Below are positions 6,755 through 13,103 of a stretch of 13,103 nt of DNA, one piece after another; the first letter of the stretch is position 1, and the number at the start of each line of letters is the position of its first letter. Where the stretch lies: NCBI GenBank assembly GCA_966128725.1, contig CBHYLN010000150.1, forward strand, positions 1-13,103. The letters are read 5' to 3'. Made by a program: the position numbers and the translations under genes. The notes beneath the pieces were generated by a model. The model did not search any database. It worked only from the letters and a program-made list of their open reading frames with translations, and was not told where the DNA came from. The stretch is from JAFDZV01 sp966128725. GTDB taxonomy: Bacteria > Bacteroidota > Ignavibacteria > OLB7.

Positions 6755-8374
6755 ATGAACCGAGTGATACTGGCGACCATCGTTTTCATGTGTGCGTACA
6801 CGGTTACCCACGCCCAACGCAACGTACTGCTCATCATCGCCGATGACCTGGGAACCGATTACTGCGGATTCTCGGAGGACGCGGCCGACACCGCAAGGAT
6901 GCCGAACATCGGAGCGCTGCTGCCGCGTGGCGTGCGGTTCGCGAACGCGTGGGCATCACCTACATGCTCGCCCACACGTGCCGGCATCCTTACCGGCCGC
7001 TACCCATTCCGCACGGGCGTTGGGGTGGCGCTCTCCGGGACCGACTACCCTGACCTGCAAGCCACGGAGATCACGCTGGCGCAACTGCTGCACGCCCGCA
7101 CGCCAACCCCGTACGCAACAGCCAACGTTGGCAAGTGGCATCTCAACCAACGCGTTCAGGAGAAGCTGAACTATCCGGCGCTGTTCGGCTACGACTATTA
7201 CGCCGGGAATTTTCTGGGCGAGCTGACCGACTACTACAACTGGAACAAGATCACCAACGGCGCAAGCACAACGTGTACAGCGTACGCCACCACACAGGCC
7301 GTGAACGACGCCATCGCCTGGCTTGGCACGGTCCCCACCGAGAAGCCGTTTTTCCTGTGGCTGGCGTTCAACGCACCGCACACACCGTTCCATGCCCCGC
7401 CGGACTCGTTGCACACGGTGCCGGGCCTTACCGGAACCCAGGGGCACATCAACCAGAACCCGAAGCTGTATTTCAAGGCGATGATCGAGGCGATGGATAC
7501 CGAAACCGGCAGGCTGCTGGGCTGGCTGGCCGCGCACGGGCGCCTGGACAGCACCACCATCATCTTCATCGGCGACAACGGCAACGTGAAGCGGGTGTCG
7601 CAGATCGCCGACACGGCGCACGCGAAGGGCACGTTGTACGAGTACGGCATTCGCGTGCCGTTTATCGTTGCCGGCCCGGACGTGGCCAACCCCGGCCGCG
7701 TGAGCACCGCCCTGGTGAACACGGTGGATATCTTCGCCACGGTGCTGGAGCTATGCGGCGTTCCGGCCTGGCGCGATTCGATCCCCGCCGGCGTCGCGAT
7801 CGACTCCCGCAGCCTGATGCCGTTGCTGGCCAATCAGCCGGGGGCAACGCGCAACTGGATATTCAGCGAGCAGTTTACGCCAACACCCGCCGCTGCCGAC
7901 GGCAAGGCAATCCGCAACGCGGAATACAAGCTGATCCGTTTCGACAAGGGCGGCGAGGAGTTCTACAACGTTGCCGCCGACCCCAACGAAGCCCGCAATC
8001 TGCTGGCGCTGGGGCGCCCGCTGTCGGCAATCGAGCAGGGCAACTACGATACGCTCTGCAACGCGATGAACACGCTGCTGGGCCTTGCGCCCTGCACGGG
8101 CACGGTGTCGGCGCCGGCCGAACGCGCCGAGGCCGCGATCAGCATCGTTCCGAATCCGGCCGCATCGCGCGTACTGCTCGGCGGGCTTGGCAACTGGCAG
8201 TCGGTACGGTATGCGGTGATCGCAACCAACGGCACGGAAGTGCAAAGCGGCAGCCTGCGACCGGCCAACGGCACGGCATGGCTGGAGATCCCGCTGGCCA
8301 ACGGCCACTACATGCTGGCGCTGACATTGCCCAACGGACAACGCCGAAGCCTGGCGCTGGAAATCCAGCGATAA
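6755..8374 (+). CDS. Secreted formylglycine-dependent sulfatase with T9SS tail
   Basis: The 539-residue product hydrolyses sulfate esters outside the cytoplasm. The start at 6755 gives a signal peptide ending THAQ at residue 21; a longer frame upstream gives no export signal. The active site looks complete: Asp30-Asp31 (IIADDLG) as metal ligands, Cys71 in CSPTRAGILTG for conversion to formylglycine, Lys127 and His129 in VGKWHL, His209 in NAPHTPFH, and Asp274-Asn275 in FIGDNGN. Residues 462-539, opening ISIVPNPAASRVLL, are a T9SS type A sorting domain. The enzyme needs a maturation enzyme (FGE or anaerobic SME) encoded elsewhere. The substrate could be a sulfated glycan or another sulfate ester; the nearby beta-helix and esterase proteins favour polysaccharide but do not prove it. 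Confidence 0.95.
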   Translation: MNRVILATIVFMCAYTVTHAQRNVLLIIADDLGTDYCGFSEDAADTARMPNIGALLPRGVRFANAWASPTCSPTRAGILTGRYPFRTGVGVALSGTDYPDLQATEITLAQLLHARTPTPYATANVGKWHLNQRVQEKLNYPALFGYDYYAGNFLGELTDYYNWNKITNGASTTCTAYATTQAVNDAIAWLGTVPTEKPFFLWLAFNAPHTPFHAPPDSLHTVPGLTGTQGHINQNPKLYFKAMIEAMDTETGRLLGWLAAHGRLDSTTIIFIGDNGNVKRVSQIADTAHAKGTLYEYGIRVPFIVAGPDVANPGRVSTALVNTVDIFATVLELCGVPAWRDSIPAGVAIDSRSLMPLLANQPGATRNWIFSEQFTPTPAAADGKAIRNAEYKLIRFDKGGEEFYNVAADPNEARNLLALGRPLSAIEQGNYDTLCNAMNTLLGLAPCTGTVSAPAERAEAAISIVPNPAASRVLLGGLGNWQSVRYAVIATNGTEVQSGSLRPANGTAWLEIPLANGHYMLALTLPNGQRRSLALEIQR

Positions 8375-8456
8375 CAGGCGCGGCCCTGCACGTTCGCGTT
8401 CCCCGCTTCGCGTTCCGCCCCGGCATGTAATCGCCTGGCAGCCGGCGCGGATTTGG

Positions 8457-8464
8457 TATCATTG
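8457..8464 (+). promoter_or_regulatory. Candidate -7 promoter box for the DinB pair
   Basis: TATCATTG, identical to the box at 5493, ends 62 nt before the ATG of the first DinB-like gene, within the 152-nt gap after the sulfatase gene. One mismatch to TAnnTTTG. Confidence 0.35.
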
Positions 8465-8526
8465 CCGTGGCCGCTGTCGACGGCGGCCCCGGCAATGGCG
8501 GCATCCACGGAACACGGAGCAACATC

Positions 8527-9000
8527 ATGGCGGAACGCCCAACCACCGGCCCTGTGGCGGCATTGATGGACGAGTTCGAACGTGCGGCATCGGAGCTTGC
8601 GCGGATTGTTGGCGGGCTGGCCGATGATGCGTTCCATGCCGTGCGCGGCGCCACAACCACCGAACCCGATTGCAGTTCGATTGCCGCCATCATGCGGCAC
8701 GTGGTGGATGCGGGTTATGCCGAGGCCGACGAGTTCCGCGCGGTCTTCGGTATCGAATCACAACAGCCGGAGCCCGGGCCGAACACGCCGGCGCAGTGCC
8801 CGCAAGCCCTGGCGGACATGGTGGAATACATGGCCGCGACGCTGGAGGGGCACTGGGAGATGACCGGCGAACAGAACAACGCCTGCCTGATCACGGTGCC
8901 GTGGGGCACGGTGTACACGTTCGAGCAGTTGTTCGAGCACGCCATCGTCCATATCCACAGGCACCGCCGGCAGATCGAGCGGTTCCTGGCGAAGCAGTAA
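8527..9000 (+). CDS. DinB-fold metal-binding protein, first copy of a tandem pair
   Basis: The 157-residue product is a predicted four-helix-bundle DinB/YfiT-superfamily protein. The three-histidine metal site expected of the family is present: His58 (IMRHVVDAG), His138 and His142 (LFEHAIVH, an HxxxH pair), followed by RHRRQIERFL at the C-terminus. Such proteins are often metal-dependent thiol transferases or stress-linked proteins of unknown substrate. There is no signal peptide, so it is cytoplasmic. The start is supported by GGAG at 8516-8519, 7 nt upstream. The next gene begins 15 nt after its stop and is a paralogue, identical at about 90 of 157 positions by hand count without gaps. The two are almost certainly cotranscribed. 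Confidence 0.92.
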   Translation: MAERPTTGPVAALMDEFERAASELARIVGGLADDAFHAVRGATTTEPDCSSIAAIMRHVVDAGYAEADEFRAVFGIESQQPEPGPNTPAQCPQALADMVEYMAATLEGHWEMTGEQNNACLITVPWGTVYTFEQLFEHAIVHIHRHRRQIERFLAKQ

Positions 9001-9015
9001 TACACGAAGGGAATC

Positions 9016-9489
9016 ATGTCCGACAGGATCACAACAGGGCCGGTGGCCGCGATGATGGATGAGCTGGAACGCGCCACGCGCGAGCTGACAGCAATCCTGG
9101 AAACGCTTGGCGATGATGAATTCCTGCTGGTGTGCGACCCGGAGGCGCAGGACCCCGACTGTGTCTCGATAGCAACGATTGTTGCCCACGTGGCGCGTTC
9201 CGGCTGCGGCTACGCGGATTATTTCCGCTCGGCGTTCGGCACGGAACCCGCGCGGCCGGCAATGGACCTTGCAACTCGTGCCGGCTGCATACAGGCCCTT
9301 GCGGCAATGAACGCCTACATGGCCGCGACGCTGGAAGGGCACTGGACCATGACCGACGAGGAGGGCACGGCAATCGCCATCACCGTGCGATGGGGTCCGG
9401 TCTTCAACTTCGAGCCGTTGTTCGAGCACGCCATCGTACATGTGCTGCGGCACCGCCGGCAGATCGAGCGGTTCCTGGCCCCGGCATAA
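9016..9489 (+). CDS. DinB-fold metal-binding protein, second copy of a tandem pair
   Basis: The 157-residue product aligns gap-free with the preceding gene's product and keeps the same metal-site histidines, His58 (IVAHVARSG), His138 and His142 (LFEHAIVH). The N-terminal TTGPVAA and C-terminal RHRRQIERFLA segments are shared, while the middle (about residues 36-47 and 76-90) has diverged, as expected if substrate choice differs. AAGGGA just upstream can act as ribosome binding site. The pair arose by tandem duplication; short stretches near the 3' ends are still identical in DNA. Function beyond the family fold is unknown. Confidence 0.92.
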   Translation: MSDRITTGPVAAMMDELERATRELTAILETLGDDEFLLVCDPEAQDPDCVSIATIVAHVARSGCGYADYFRSAFGTEPARPAMDLATRAGCIQALAAMNAYMAATLEGHWTMTDEEGTAIAITVRWGPVFNFEPLFEHAIVHVLRHRRQIERFLAPA

Positions 9490-9524
9490 CGGCACAGCCG
9501 CATATGCACGGCAGCGCGTTGTTC

Positions 9525-9536
9525 AACCGGCCGGTT
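9525..9536. other. 12-bp perfect palindrome between convergent genes
   Basis: AACCGGCCGGTT lies between the second DinB-like gene and the flavodoxin gene and overlaps the start of the 17-bp tandem repeats. TTTGTT follows it on the plus strand. It could be part of a two-way terminator or a protein binding site, but a palindrome without a loop is weak evidence for either. Confidence 0.4.
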
Positions 9537-9583
9537 TGTTCAGCATACTGGTTTGTTCAGCATACTGGTTTGTTCAGCATACC
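9533..9583 (+). repeat. Three tandem copies of a 17-bp repeat
   Basis: The unit GGTTTGTTCAGCATACT occurs at 9533-9549, 9550-9566 and 9567-9583; the last copy differs only at its final base. The array overlaps the 3' end of the minus-strand flavodoxin gene, whose TGA stop (9559-9557) lies in the middle copy. Since 17 is not a multiple of three, each copy is read in a different frame. Confidence 0.97.
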
Positions 9584-10105
9584 GGCCACCGTTGCCGCCC
9601 ATGCGCGCACAAGGGCAGGGTTGCGCCAGTCGCCCCGTGCGCCGAAGGTGATCACCACCAGCAATCGCCACCAGAAGCCAAGCCGGTGCAACTCCACGGC
9701 TCCGGCGAAGTGCGCCACGGCAATCGGCCGTATGCCGGCAACCGACGCAAGCGACAGGCGCACCCAGGTTTCGGCCGCCGAGCGTGCGGTCTGGCTTCCC
9801 TTGCGCATCTCGGCCCCCACACTGAACAGGACCAACGGGCAGCCGGCCAACGCCCCGGCATGTTGTTTCAGAAATTGCACCGCCTCCGGCATCAGGCGTT
9901 GAAAGTATAACGCGCTGCCCAGCACCACGGCCGAGTAACACGTCGCGTCGCCAACCGAGGCAGCCGGGCGCAGGTCAACTTCGATTGATTGTTCGCGCAG
10001 AACCGCGGCCACCTGCTCGGCGATCTCGCGCGTCGATCCGCCGCGCGTTGCGAACGTTACTAATACCGGAAGCCGGCTGGCATGTTTCTCCGTTGAGGTT
10101 GGCAT
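9557..10105 (-). CDS. Flavodoxin-domain protein (HemG/Flavodoxin_5-like)
   Basis: The 182-residue product matches the flavodoxin fold. LPVLVTFATRGGSTREIAEQ (12-31) is a beta strand followed by the FMN phosphate loop TxxGxT (Thr20-Thr25). AVVLGSALYFQRLMPEA resembles the second flavin-binding loop, PLVLFSVG the next strand, and DWRNPALVRAWA the C-terminal helix. Its length matches E. coli HemG (about 181), a menaquinone-linked protoporphyrinogen oxidase, but no heme gene is nearby, so that role is only possible. The ATG at 10105 is chosen because GGAG (10114-10111) lies 5 nt upstream and the flavodoxin strand starts soon after. Its last residues, MLNKPVC, come from the 17-bp repeats. It is the last gene of the minus-strand run, 81 nt after its neighbour. 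Confidence 0.85.
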   Translation of the reverse strand: MPTSTEKHASRLPVLVTFATRGGSTREIAEQVAAVLREQSIEVDLRPAASVGDATCYSAVVLGSALYFQRLMPEAVQFLKQHAGALAGCPLVLFSVGAEMRKGSQTARSAAETWVRLSLASVAGIRPIAVAHFAGAVELHRLGFWWRLLVVITFGARGDWRNPALVRAWAATVAGMLNKPVC

Positions 10106-10186
10106 GTTCACTCCGTTGCGAAGGATGCTCGCCGTGCGCCACCAAGCCCACCCAATGGTTGATGCATGCACGGTGCCGTGGAGTAC

Positions 10187-10798
10187 CTACGAAGCGACGG
10201 CCCCCACGGATGTGCTCGCGCTGCCACCGGCCACGGCGGTATGCTCAATCGCGGCGACGGACCGGCACACCGCGTAACAATCATCGAACAGCGCAATGGC
10301 GTAACCGCCGGCCGGCGTGCGTCGGGTAAGCCGCGAGCATCGCATCACACCCTCCACCACGCGAGCATATTCGGCGATCAGGTTTCCGGGGCCTTCGGCA
10401 AGCAGACCGAACCCCGCACGTAATGTCGCCGTGGTGGCCTTCACGTAACGCCCCATGTCGCGCCAGCCCCCAAACAGCCGGGCATGCGCCTCGTACAGAC
10501 GGCCGATGATTGACTCGGGATCGGCCGGGGCGGAATAGAAGAACAGCGAGCAATGGGCAAGGTTGTGATCCCACAGCAACGGGTGGCTGGCGCCCAGGTC
10601 GATCGCGTCGATCGCGGCCGGCACAACGGTGCACTCGGCCACATCCTGAAAGATGAACTCGAATTGCCTGCGCCGCGTCTCGCGCCAGCAGTCGCATTCG
10701 AACAGCATGCGCATGGTTGTGCCGTCGGCGCTCACAACCGTGATTCGCCCGTCCAGAAATCCGTGGTAGTTGCGGCTCAGCTCCTCGAACGTGGTCAT
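10187..10798 (-). CDS. Conserved-looking cytoplasmic protein of unknown function
   Basis: The 203-residue product starts MTTFEELSRNYHGFLDGRIT. The start at 10798 is preferred because upstream in-frame codons give an alanine- and arginine-rich stretch; no clear ribosome binding site is seen. The N-terminal third (ITVVSADGTTMRMLFECDCW, then RRRQFEFIFQDVAECTVVP) looks like a small antiparallel beta domain. SHPLLWDHNLAHCSLFFYSAP and PESIIGRLYEAHARLFGGWR follow, then a helical segment and an alanine-rich end (EHTAVAGGSASTSVGAVAS). There is no signal peptide or membrane segment. The first half resembles small accessory or immunity-like proteins that sense surface pressure of a protein fold rather than an enzyme, but I cannot name a family. 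A 171-nt gap separates it from the TPR-like gene upstream. Confidence 0.75.
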   Translation of the reverse strand: MTTFEELSRNYHGFLDGRITVVSADGTTMRMLFECDCWRETRRRQFEFIFQDVAECTVVPAAIDAIDLGASHPLLWDHNLAHCSLFFYSAPADPESIIGRLYEAHARLFGGWRDMGRYVKATTATLRAGFGLLAEGPGNLIAEYARVVEGVMRCSRLTRRTPAGGYAIALFDDCYAVCRSVAAIEHTAVAGGSASTSVGAVAS

Positions 10799-10969
10799 GC
10801 GGCTGGTTATGTGGTATATCGGCCTGTGGCGTGGATCAGCAAATGCCCGCGTGTAGCGCGCAGGGGCGGCGCGCGCCGCATCATCGGTACCGCGCAAGGC
10901 TCCCGGCAGCGGATGGGCTCTCAACGCCACGATTCCGCCCTTATCTCGTCGCTACCTCTCGCGCGGGGA

Positions 10970-11836
10970 TTACCCTTCCCCCAATTCCCGCAACTCAGCG
11001 GCGCACCAGTGCTGCTCGTCGGCAGGCACCTGGGCATACAGCTCCATCGCACGGGCGCGCGATGATTGGAAGCCGGCGGCGTCACCGGCGGCGCGGTATG
11101 CAAGCGCGCACACGGCTTGGCCGAAGAATTGCTCGAAGGCCGGCGCGTTGTTGGCTTCGCATACGGCAATGCAGCGCGCCGCGGCCTGGGCGGCGGCTTC
11201 GGGCTGACCGGCCTGCAGCAGCGTGCGCGTAAGCCTGTACTCCGCCCGCTCCTCCTCCAGCCACGTTCCGGCCAGCTTCCAGTAGGTGAGGCCGTTCTCG
11301 GCGGCGAGGATCATCCCGGCGGTTTCCTCGGCATCACGATCCGCTTTTTCCTCCAGCGCGGCGGCCAGATTGTTCCCGCCGACAGCCAGGGTTCTGTTAT
11401 GCGCTCCTCCCCGCGGAAGCGCGGGCGCCGCAAGCGCCACAGCCTCGCGATACGCGGCAATCGCGGGCTTGAACTCCCCCCGCCCCGCGAACGGACCAGC
11501 GGCAATCGCCAGCACCGTGATACGATCCTGATCCGAAAGCCCATCCAGCGCTCCGGCGTCACCGTCGCAATACCGCAGCACCGCCATGCTGCGCGCCAAC
11601 GAGCCGGCGGCCGCATCATCACACATCGGAAGCGCGCGCAACAACGCCAGCAGCGCAAGGCCGCGATCGAACTGCCCCAGATGTTCGCCGAACACATGCG
11701 TTACAAGCGACGCATACCGCGGTATGTGCTCGGCCGCCGTGACCAGATGCAACGAGGATTCCAACCGCGCGGCAACATCGGCCGGCGAATCGCCGTGGCT
11801 GTTCCAGGCATCCTGCAGGAAGGTGTCGAGTGTCAT
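10970..11836 (-). CDS. All-helical TPR-like protein
   Basis: The 288-residue product is predicted to be almost wholly helical, with repeated alanine/leucine helix pairs like tetratricopeptide repeats: about 52-68 (HLGQFDRGLALLALLRA), 118-137 (RGEFKPAIAAYREAVALA), 203-227 (LLQAGQPEAAAQAAARCIAV) and 240-268 (AVCALAYRAAGDAAGF onward). The spacing G-x-x-x-x-A-x-x-x-x-x-A fits TPR helices, which usually bind other proteins. No signal peptide, so cytoplasmic. The gene starts 30 nt after the DinB-like gene, so the two are probably cotranscribed and may work together. Stop TAA is at 10972-10970. No catalytic motif is visible. Confidence 0.85.
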   Translation of the reverse strand: MTLDTFLQDAWNSHGDSPADVAARLESSLHLVTAAEHIPRYASLVTHVFGEHLGQFDRGLALLALLRALPMCDDAAAGSLARSMAVLRYCDGDAGALDGLSDQDRITVLAIAAGPFAGRGEFKPAIAAYREAVALAAPALPRGGAHNRTLAVGGNNLAAALEEKADRDAEETAGMILAAENGLTYWKLAGTWLEEERAEYRLTRTLLQAGQPEAAAQAAARCIAVCEANNAPAFEQFFGQAVCALAYRAAGDAAGFQSSRARAMELYAQVPADEQHWCAAELRELGEG

Positions 11837-11866
11837 GATTGGTCCACAGAGAAAGTGAGATGCACG

Positions 11867-12415
11867 TTAACCGCGCGTGCGGCGCGCGCCAGCCCAATCC
11901 ACACCAACATCAACAGCACCGCGAAGCCGGTCGGCAAGCTGCGCGGCGCCATGCTGTATGTGGCGCAGGTTGATGATCTGATGCTCCAGCTTCGGCACGG
12001 GATACCAACTGAAGCCGCTTTCGGCGGCAAGCAGATCGAGCGTATCAACCGTGGAGTCCACCATGGCGTCGCAGGCGCGCCAGTAGGCCAGCGTCTGCTG
12101 GCGCGTATACGGCTCGGGCAGCAGCGGCAGCGCGCTGGCGGGGTCAGGCGGCCCGGCGATGGCATCCGGATACTGGTTCTCCGCCTGGTGATGTTCCCAC
12201 GGGACAAAATCGTGCTCGGTTGGCATCATGTACAGATGCGCGAAGAACAACGTGTGATACGCGATCTGCCACGGCGCGTTGGCGTGGTTGCCACCAAGCC
12301 ACAGCTCGTCCGGATATCGTTCGATCGCCTGCCCCAGCATCGCCAGCGAGGCATGGTACTGGCTTTTCAGGATCGCCCGCAGCGACGCGGTCACCGCTGG
12401 ATTATTCTCGCTCAC
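11867..12415 (-). CDS. DinB-like protein, third family member in the window (GTG start)
   Basis: The 182-residue product has DinB-superfamily features: His54 in PWQIAYHTLFFAHLYM at the end of the second helix, and a late helix LEHQIINLRHIQHGAAQL in which His152 and His155 correspond to the usual RHxQH motif. The segment between, with TEHDFVPWEHH, is longer than in the tandem pair, and overall similarity to them is low, so it is an older, separate lineage. The GTG at 12415 is chosen over an upstream ATG (12484) because AGGAG (12425-12421) lies 5 nt before it and the upstream residues are not family-like. A 30-nt gap to the TPR-like gene implies an operon. Probable role: metal-dependent cytoplasmic protein, substrate unknown. 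Confidence 0.85.
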   Translation of the reverse strand: MSENNPAVTASLRAILKSQYHASLAMLGQAIERYPDELWLGGNHANAPWQIAYHTLFFAHLYMMPTEHDFVPWEHHQAENQYPDAIAGPPDPASALPLLPEPYTRQQTLAYWRACDAMVDSTVDTLDLLAAESGFSWYPVPKLEHQIINLRHIQHGAAQLADRLRGAVDVGVDWAGARRTRG

Positions 12416-12420
12416 GTCAG

Positions 12421-12425
12421 CTCCT
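12421..12425 (-). promoter_or_regulatory. Ribosome binding site deciding the GTG start at 12415
   Basis: AGGAG on the minus strand, 5 nt before GTG 12415, supports the GTG over the upstream ATG at 12484. Confidence 0.7.
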
Positions 12426-12488
12426 GCAATTGTCGGAGGTTCCGGGTTGATATGTGATAGGCCCAGTGTCGCGGCCAGACGCATTCGG

Positions 12489-12953
12489 CTATTCGCCGCA
12501 CGCGAACGGCACAACAATCTCCTTCCAGACCCGCGTGCCCTTCACGCGCGCACGGACAAGCAGCCGCTCGCAGCCGGTGTCGCGCAGCCAGAACGGCACG
12601 TGGAACTCGCCGGCATCGCCCAGCACGCCCACCTCGGCAACCTGCTTGCTGATCACCTTGCCGCTGGTGCCGCCCTTTACCTCCAGTTCGATCTTCCAGG
12701 TTGTGCGGTACTCGCCGGGCGTGCCGGCCACGATCACATCCACCAGCGTCTCGGTGGAAGGTTCGCGCGCCGCTCCCTCGCCGATCACCGTGTTCCATAA
12801 CGACGCGTCGGGGGAAATCGGGTCGGAAAGTTTGCCGGAGTAGTGCAGGTATAATCGGGCTTCAACAGCGCGGATCGTGATCGTCTCCGGACCGCTTATG
12901 GCCGTGGACGCAACAAGGAGGAACAGAAGAAGGAAGGCGATCGAGCGTGTCAT
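12489..12953 (-). CDS. Small exported protein of unknown function
   Basis: The 154-residue product has a signal peptide (MTRSIAFLLLFLLVASTAIS) and a mature region of about 134 residues rich in beta-forming segments (ITIRAVEARLYLHYSG, TETLVDVIVAGTP, RTTWKIELEVKGG, KQVAEVGVLGD, EFHVPFWL, ERLLVRARVKG). It reads like a single immunoglobulin- or jelly-roll-type beta-sandwich. There are two cysteines (in DTGCERL and PFACGE) and no lipobox, so it is probably soluble in the periplasm. No T9SS tail is present. It heads the minus-strand run; the next gene begins 73 nt after its stop. A promoter-like TATATTCG lies about 70 nt upstream. I do not recognise the family. Confidence 0.8.
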   Translation of the reverse strand: MTRSIAFLLLFLLVASTAISGPETITIRAVEARLYLHYSGKLSDPISPDASLWNTVIGEGAAREPSTETLVDVIVAGTPGEYRTTWKIELEVKGGTSGKVISKQVAEVGVLGDAGEFHVPFWLRDTGCERLLVRARVKGTRVWKEIVVPFACGE

Positions 12954-13022
12954 GAGGGCTCCCGTACCAGATGTGGAGAACGGCGGATGCGCGCACGGCC
13001 AGGCGGCACGACGCGGCTGCCG

Positions 13023-13030
13023 CGAATATA
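13023..13030 (-). promoter_or_regulatory. Candidate -7 promoter box for the minus-strand gene run
   Basis: The minus strand reads TATATTCG, one change from TAnnTTTG, ending 69 nt before the ATG at 12953. A TTG lies about 25 nt further upstream, slightly too far for the usual -33 element. Confidence 0.35.
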
Positions 13031-13061
13031 GCCAGCAGGATGCGGAAGCTCATAACAACGC

Positions 13062-13086
13062 AGGGCCCGGCGCATTGCCAGGCCCC
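13062..13086 (-). terminator. GC-rich hairpin near the right edge
   Basis: A 10-bp stem (13062-13071 with 13077-13086, two wobble pairs on the minus strand) encloses a 5-nt loop. On the minus strand TGCGTTGTT follows, a weak T-rich tail, so it could end a minus-strand gene lying beyond the right edge. That gene is not visible, so this is tentative. Confidence 0.35.
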
Positions 13087-13103
13087 ACGGTTCACCATCC
13101 GGC

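Noticed and set aside
9533..9583. The tandem repeat as a small CRISPR array.
   Set aside because: The 17-bp units are directly adjacent with no spacers, and no cas genes are present.
11066..12457. A 463-codon plus-strand open frame opposite the TPR-like and DinB-like genes.
   Set aside because: It is arginine- and glycine-rich with no motif; the minus strand carries recognisable TPR-like helices and DinB histidines across the same span.
12862..13098. A 78-codon minus-strand frame at the right edge.
   Set aside because: It overlaps the start of the small exported protein gene in another frame, has no ribosome binding site and shows no recognisable family.

Overview
The window looks like chromosomal DNA from a GC-rich member of the Bacteroidota/Chlorobiota (FCB) group. 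Three complete secreted proteins end in a roughly 70-80-residue module opening with a (Y/F/V)PNP motif and closing on a GxYxx(x)L-type strand. That is the type A sorting signal of the type IX secretion system (T9SS), which is confined to that group. Several genes are also preceded by an octamer close to the Bacteroidota -7 promoter element TAnnTTTG. High GC with T9SS cargo suggests a Kapabacteria/Ignavibacteria-like lineage, but this is inference and not a taxonomic call.

Left half (1-8374), mostly secreted proteins. At the left edge a minus-strand gene, cut by the window, encodes an exported protein with a cysteine-bracketed CGEWDY region and a LamG-like start. It diverges from a plus-strand parallel beta-helix protein (1279-3225). 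Next on the plus strand is a secreted esterase of the PHB-depolymerase/feruloyl-esterase type (3362-4519), closed by a textbook hairpin terminator. A minus-strand MOSC-domain protein of the YiiM type (4659-5306) converges on it. A 545-nt gene-free stretch with a double poly-C tract leads to a small exported protein of unknown function (5852-6508), and then to a secreted formylglycine sulfatase (6755-8374). The beta-helix protein, esterase and sulfatase all carry T9SS tails, so this part of the window looks like a set of surface or extracellular hydrolases acting on polymers, possibly sulfated or acylated polysaccharides.

Right half (8375-13103), mostly cytoplasmic proteins. Two tandem paralogous DinB-fold genes (8527-9000 and 9016-9489) form a plus-strand pair. 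Converging on them is a run of five minus-strand genes: a small exported protein (12953-12489), a third DinB-like protein (12415-11867), a helical TPR-like protein (11836-10970), an unknown protein (10798-10187) and a flavodoxin-domain protein (10105-9557). A three-copy 17-bp tandem repeat lies between the convergent groups and supplies the stop codon of the flavodoxin gene.

No tRNA, rRNA, CRISPR array, transposase, integrase or phage gene was seen. I did not find a clear new defence or mobile system. The most unusual items are the repeat-encoded stop codon, the recently diverged DinB pair with a third family member nearby, the poly-C leader region, and the recurring promoter-like octamer.
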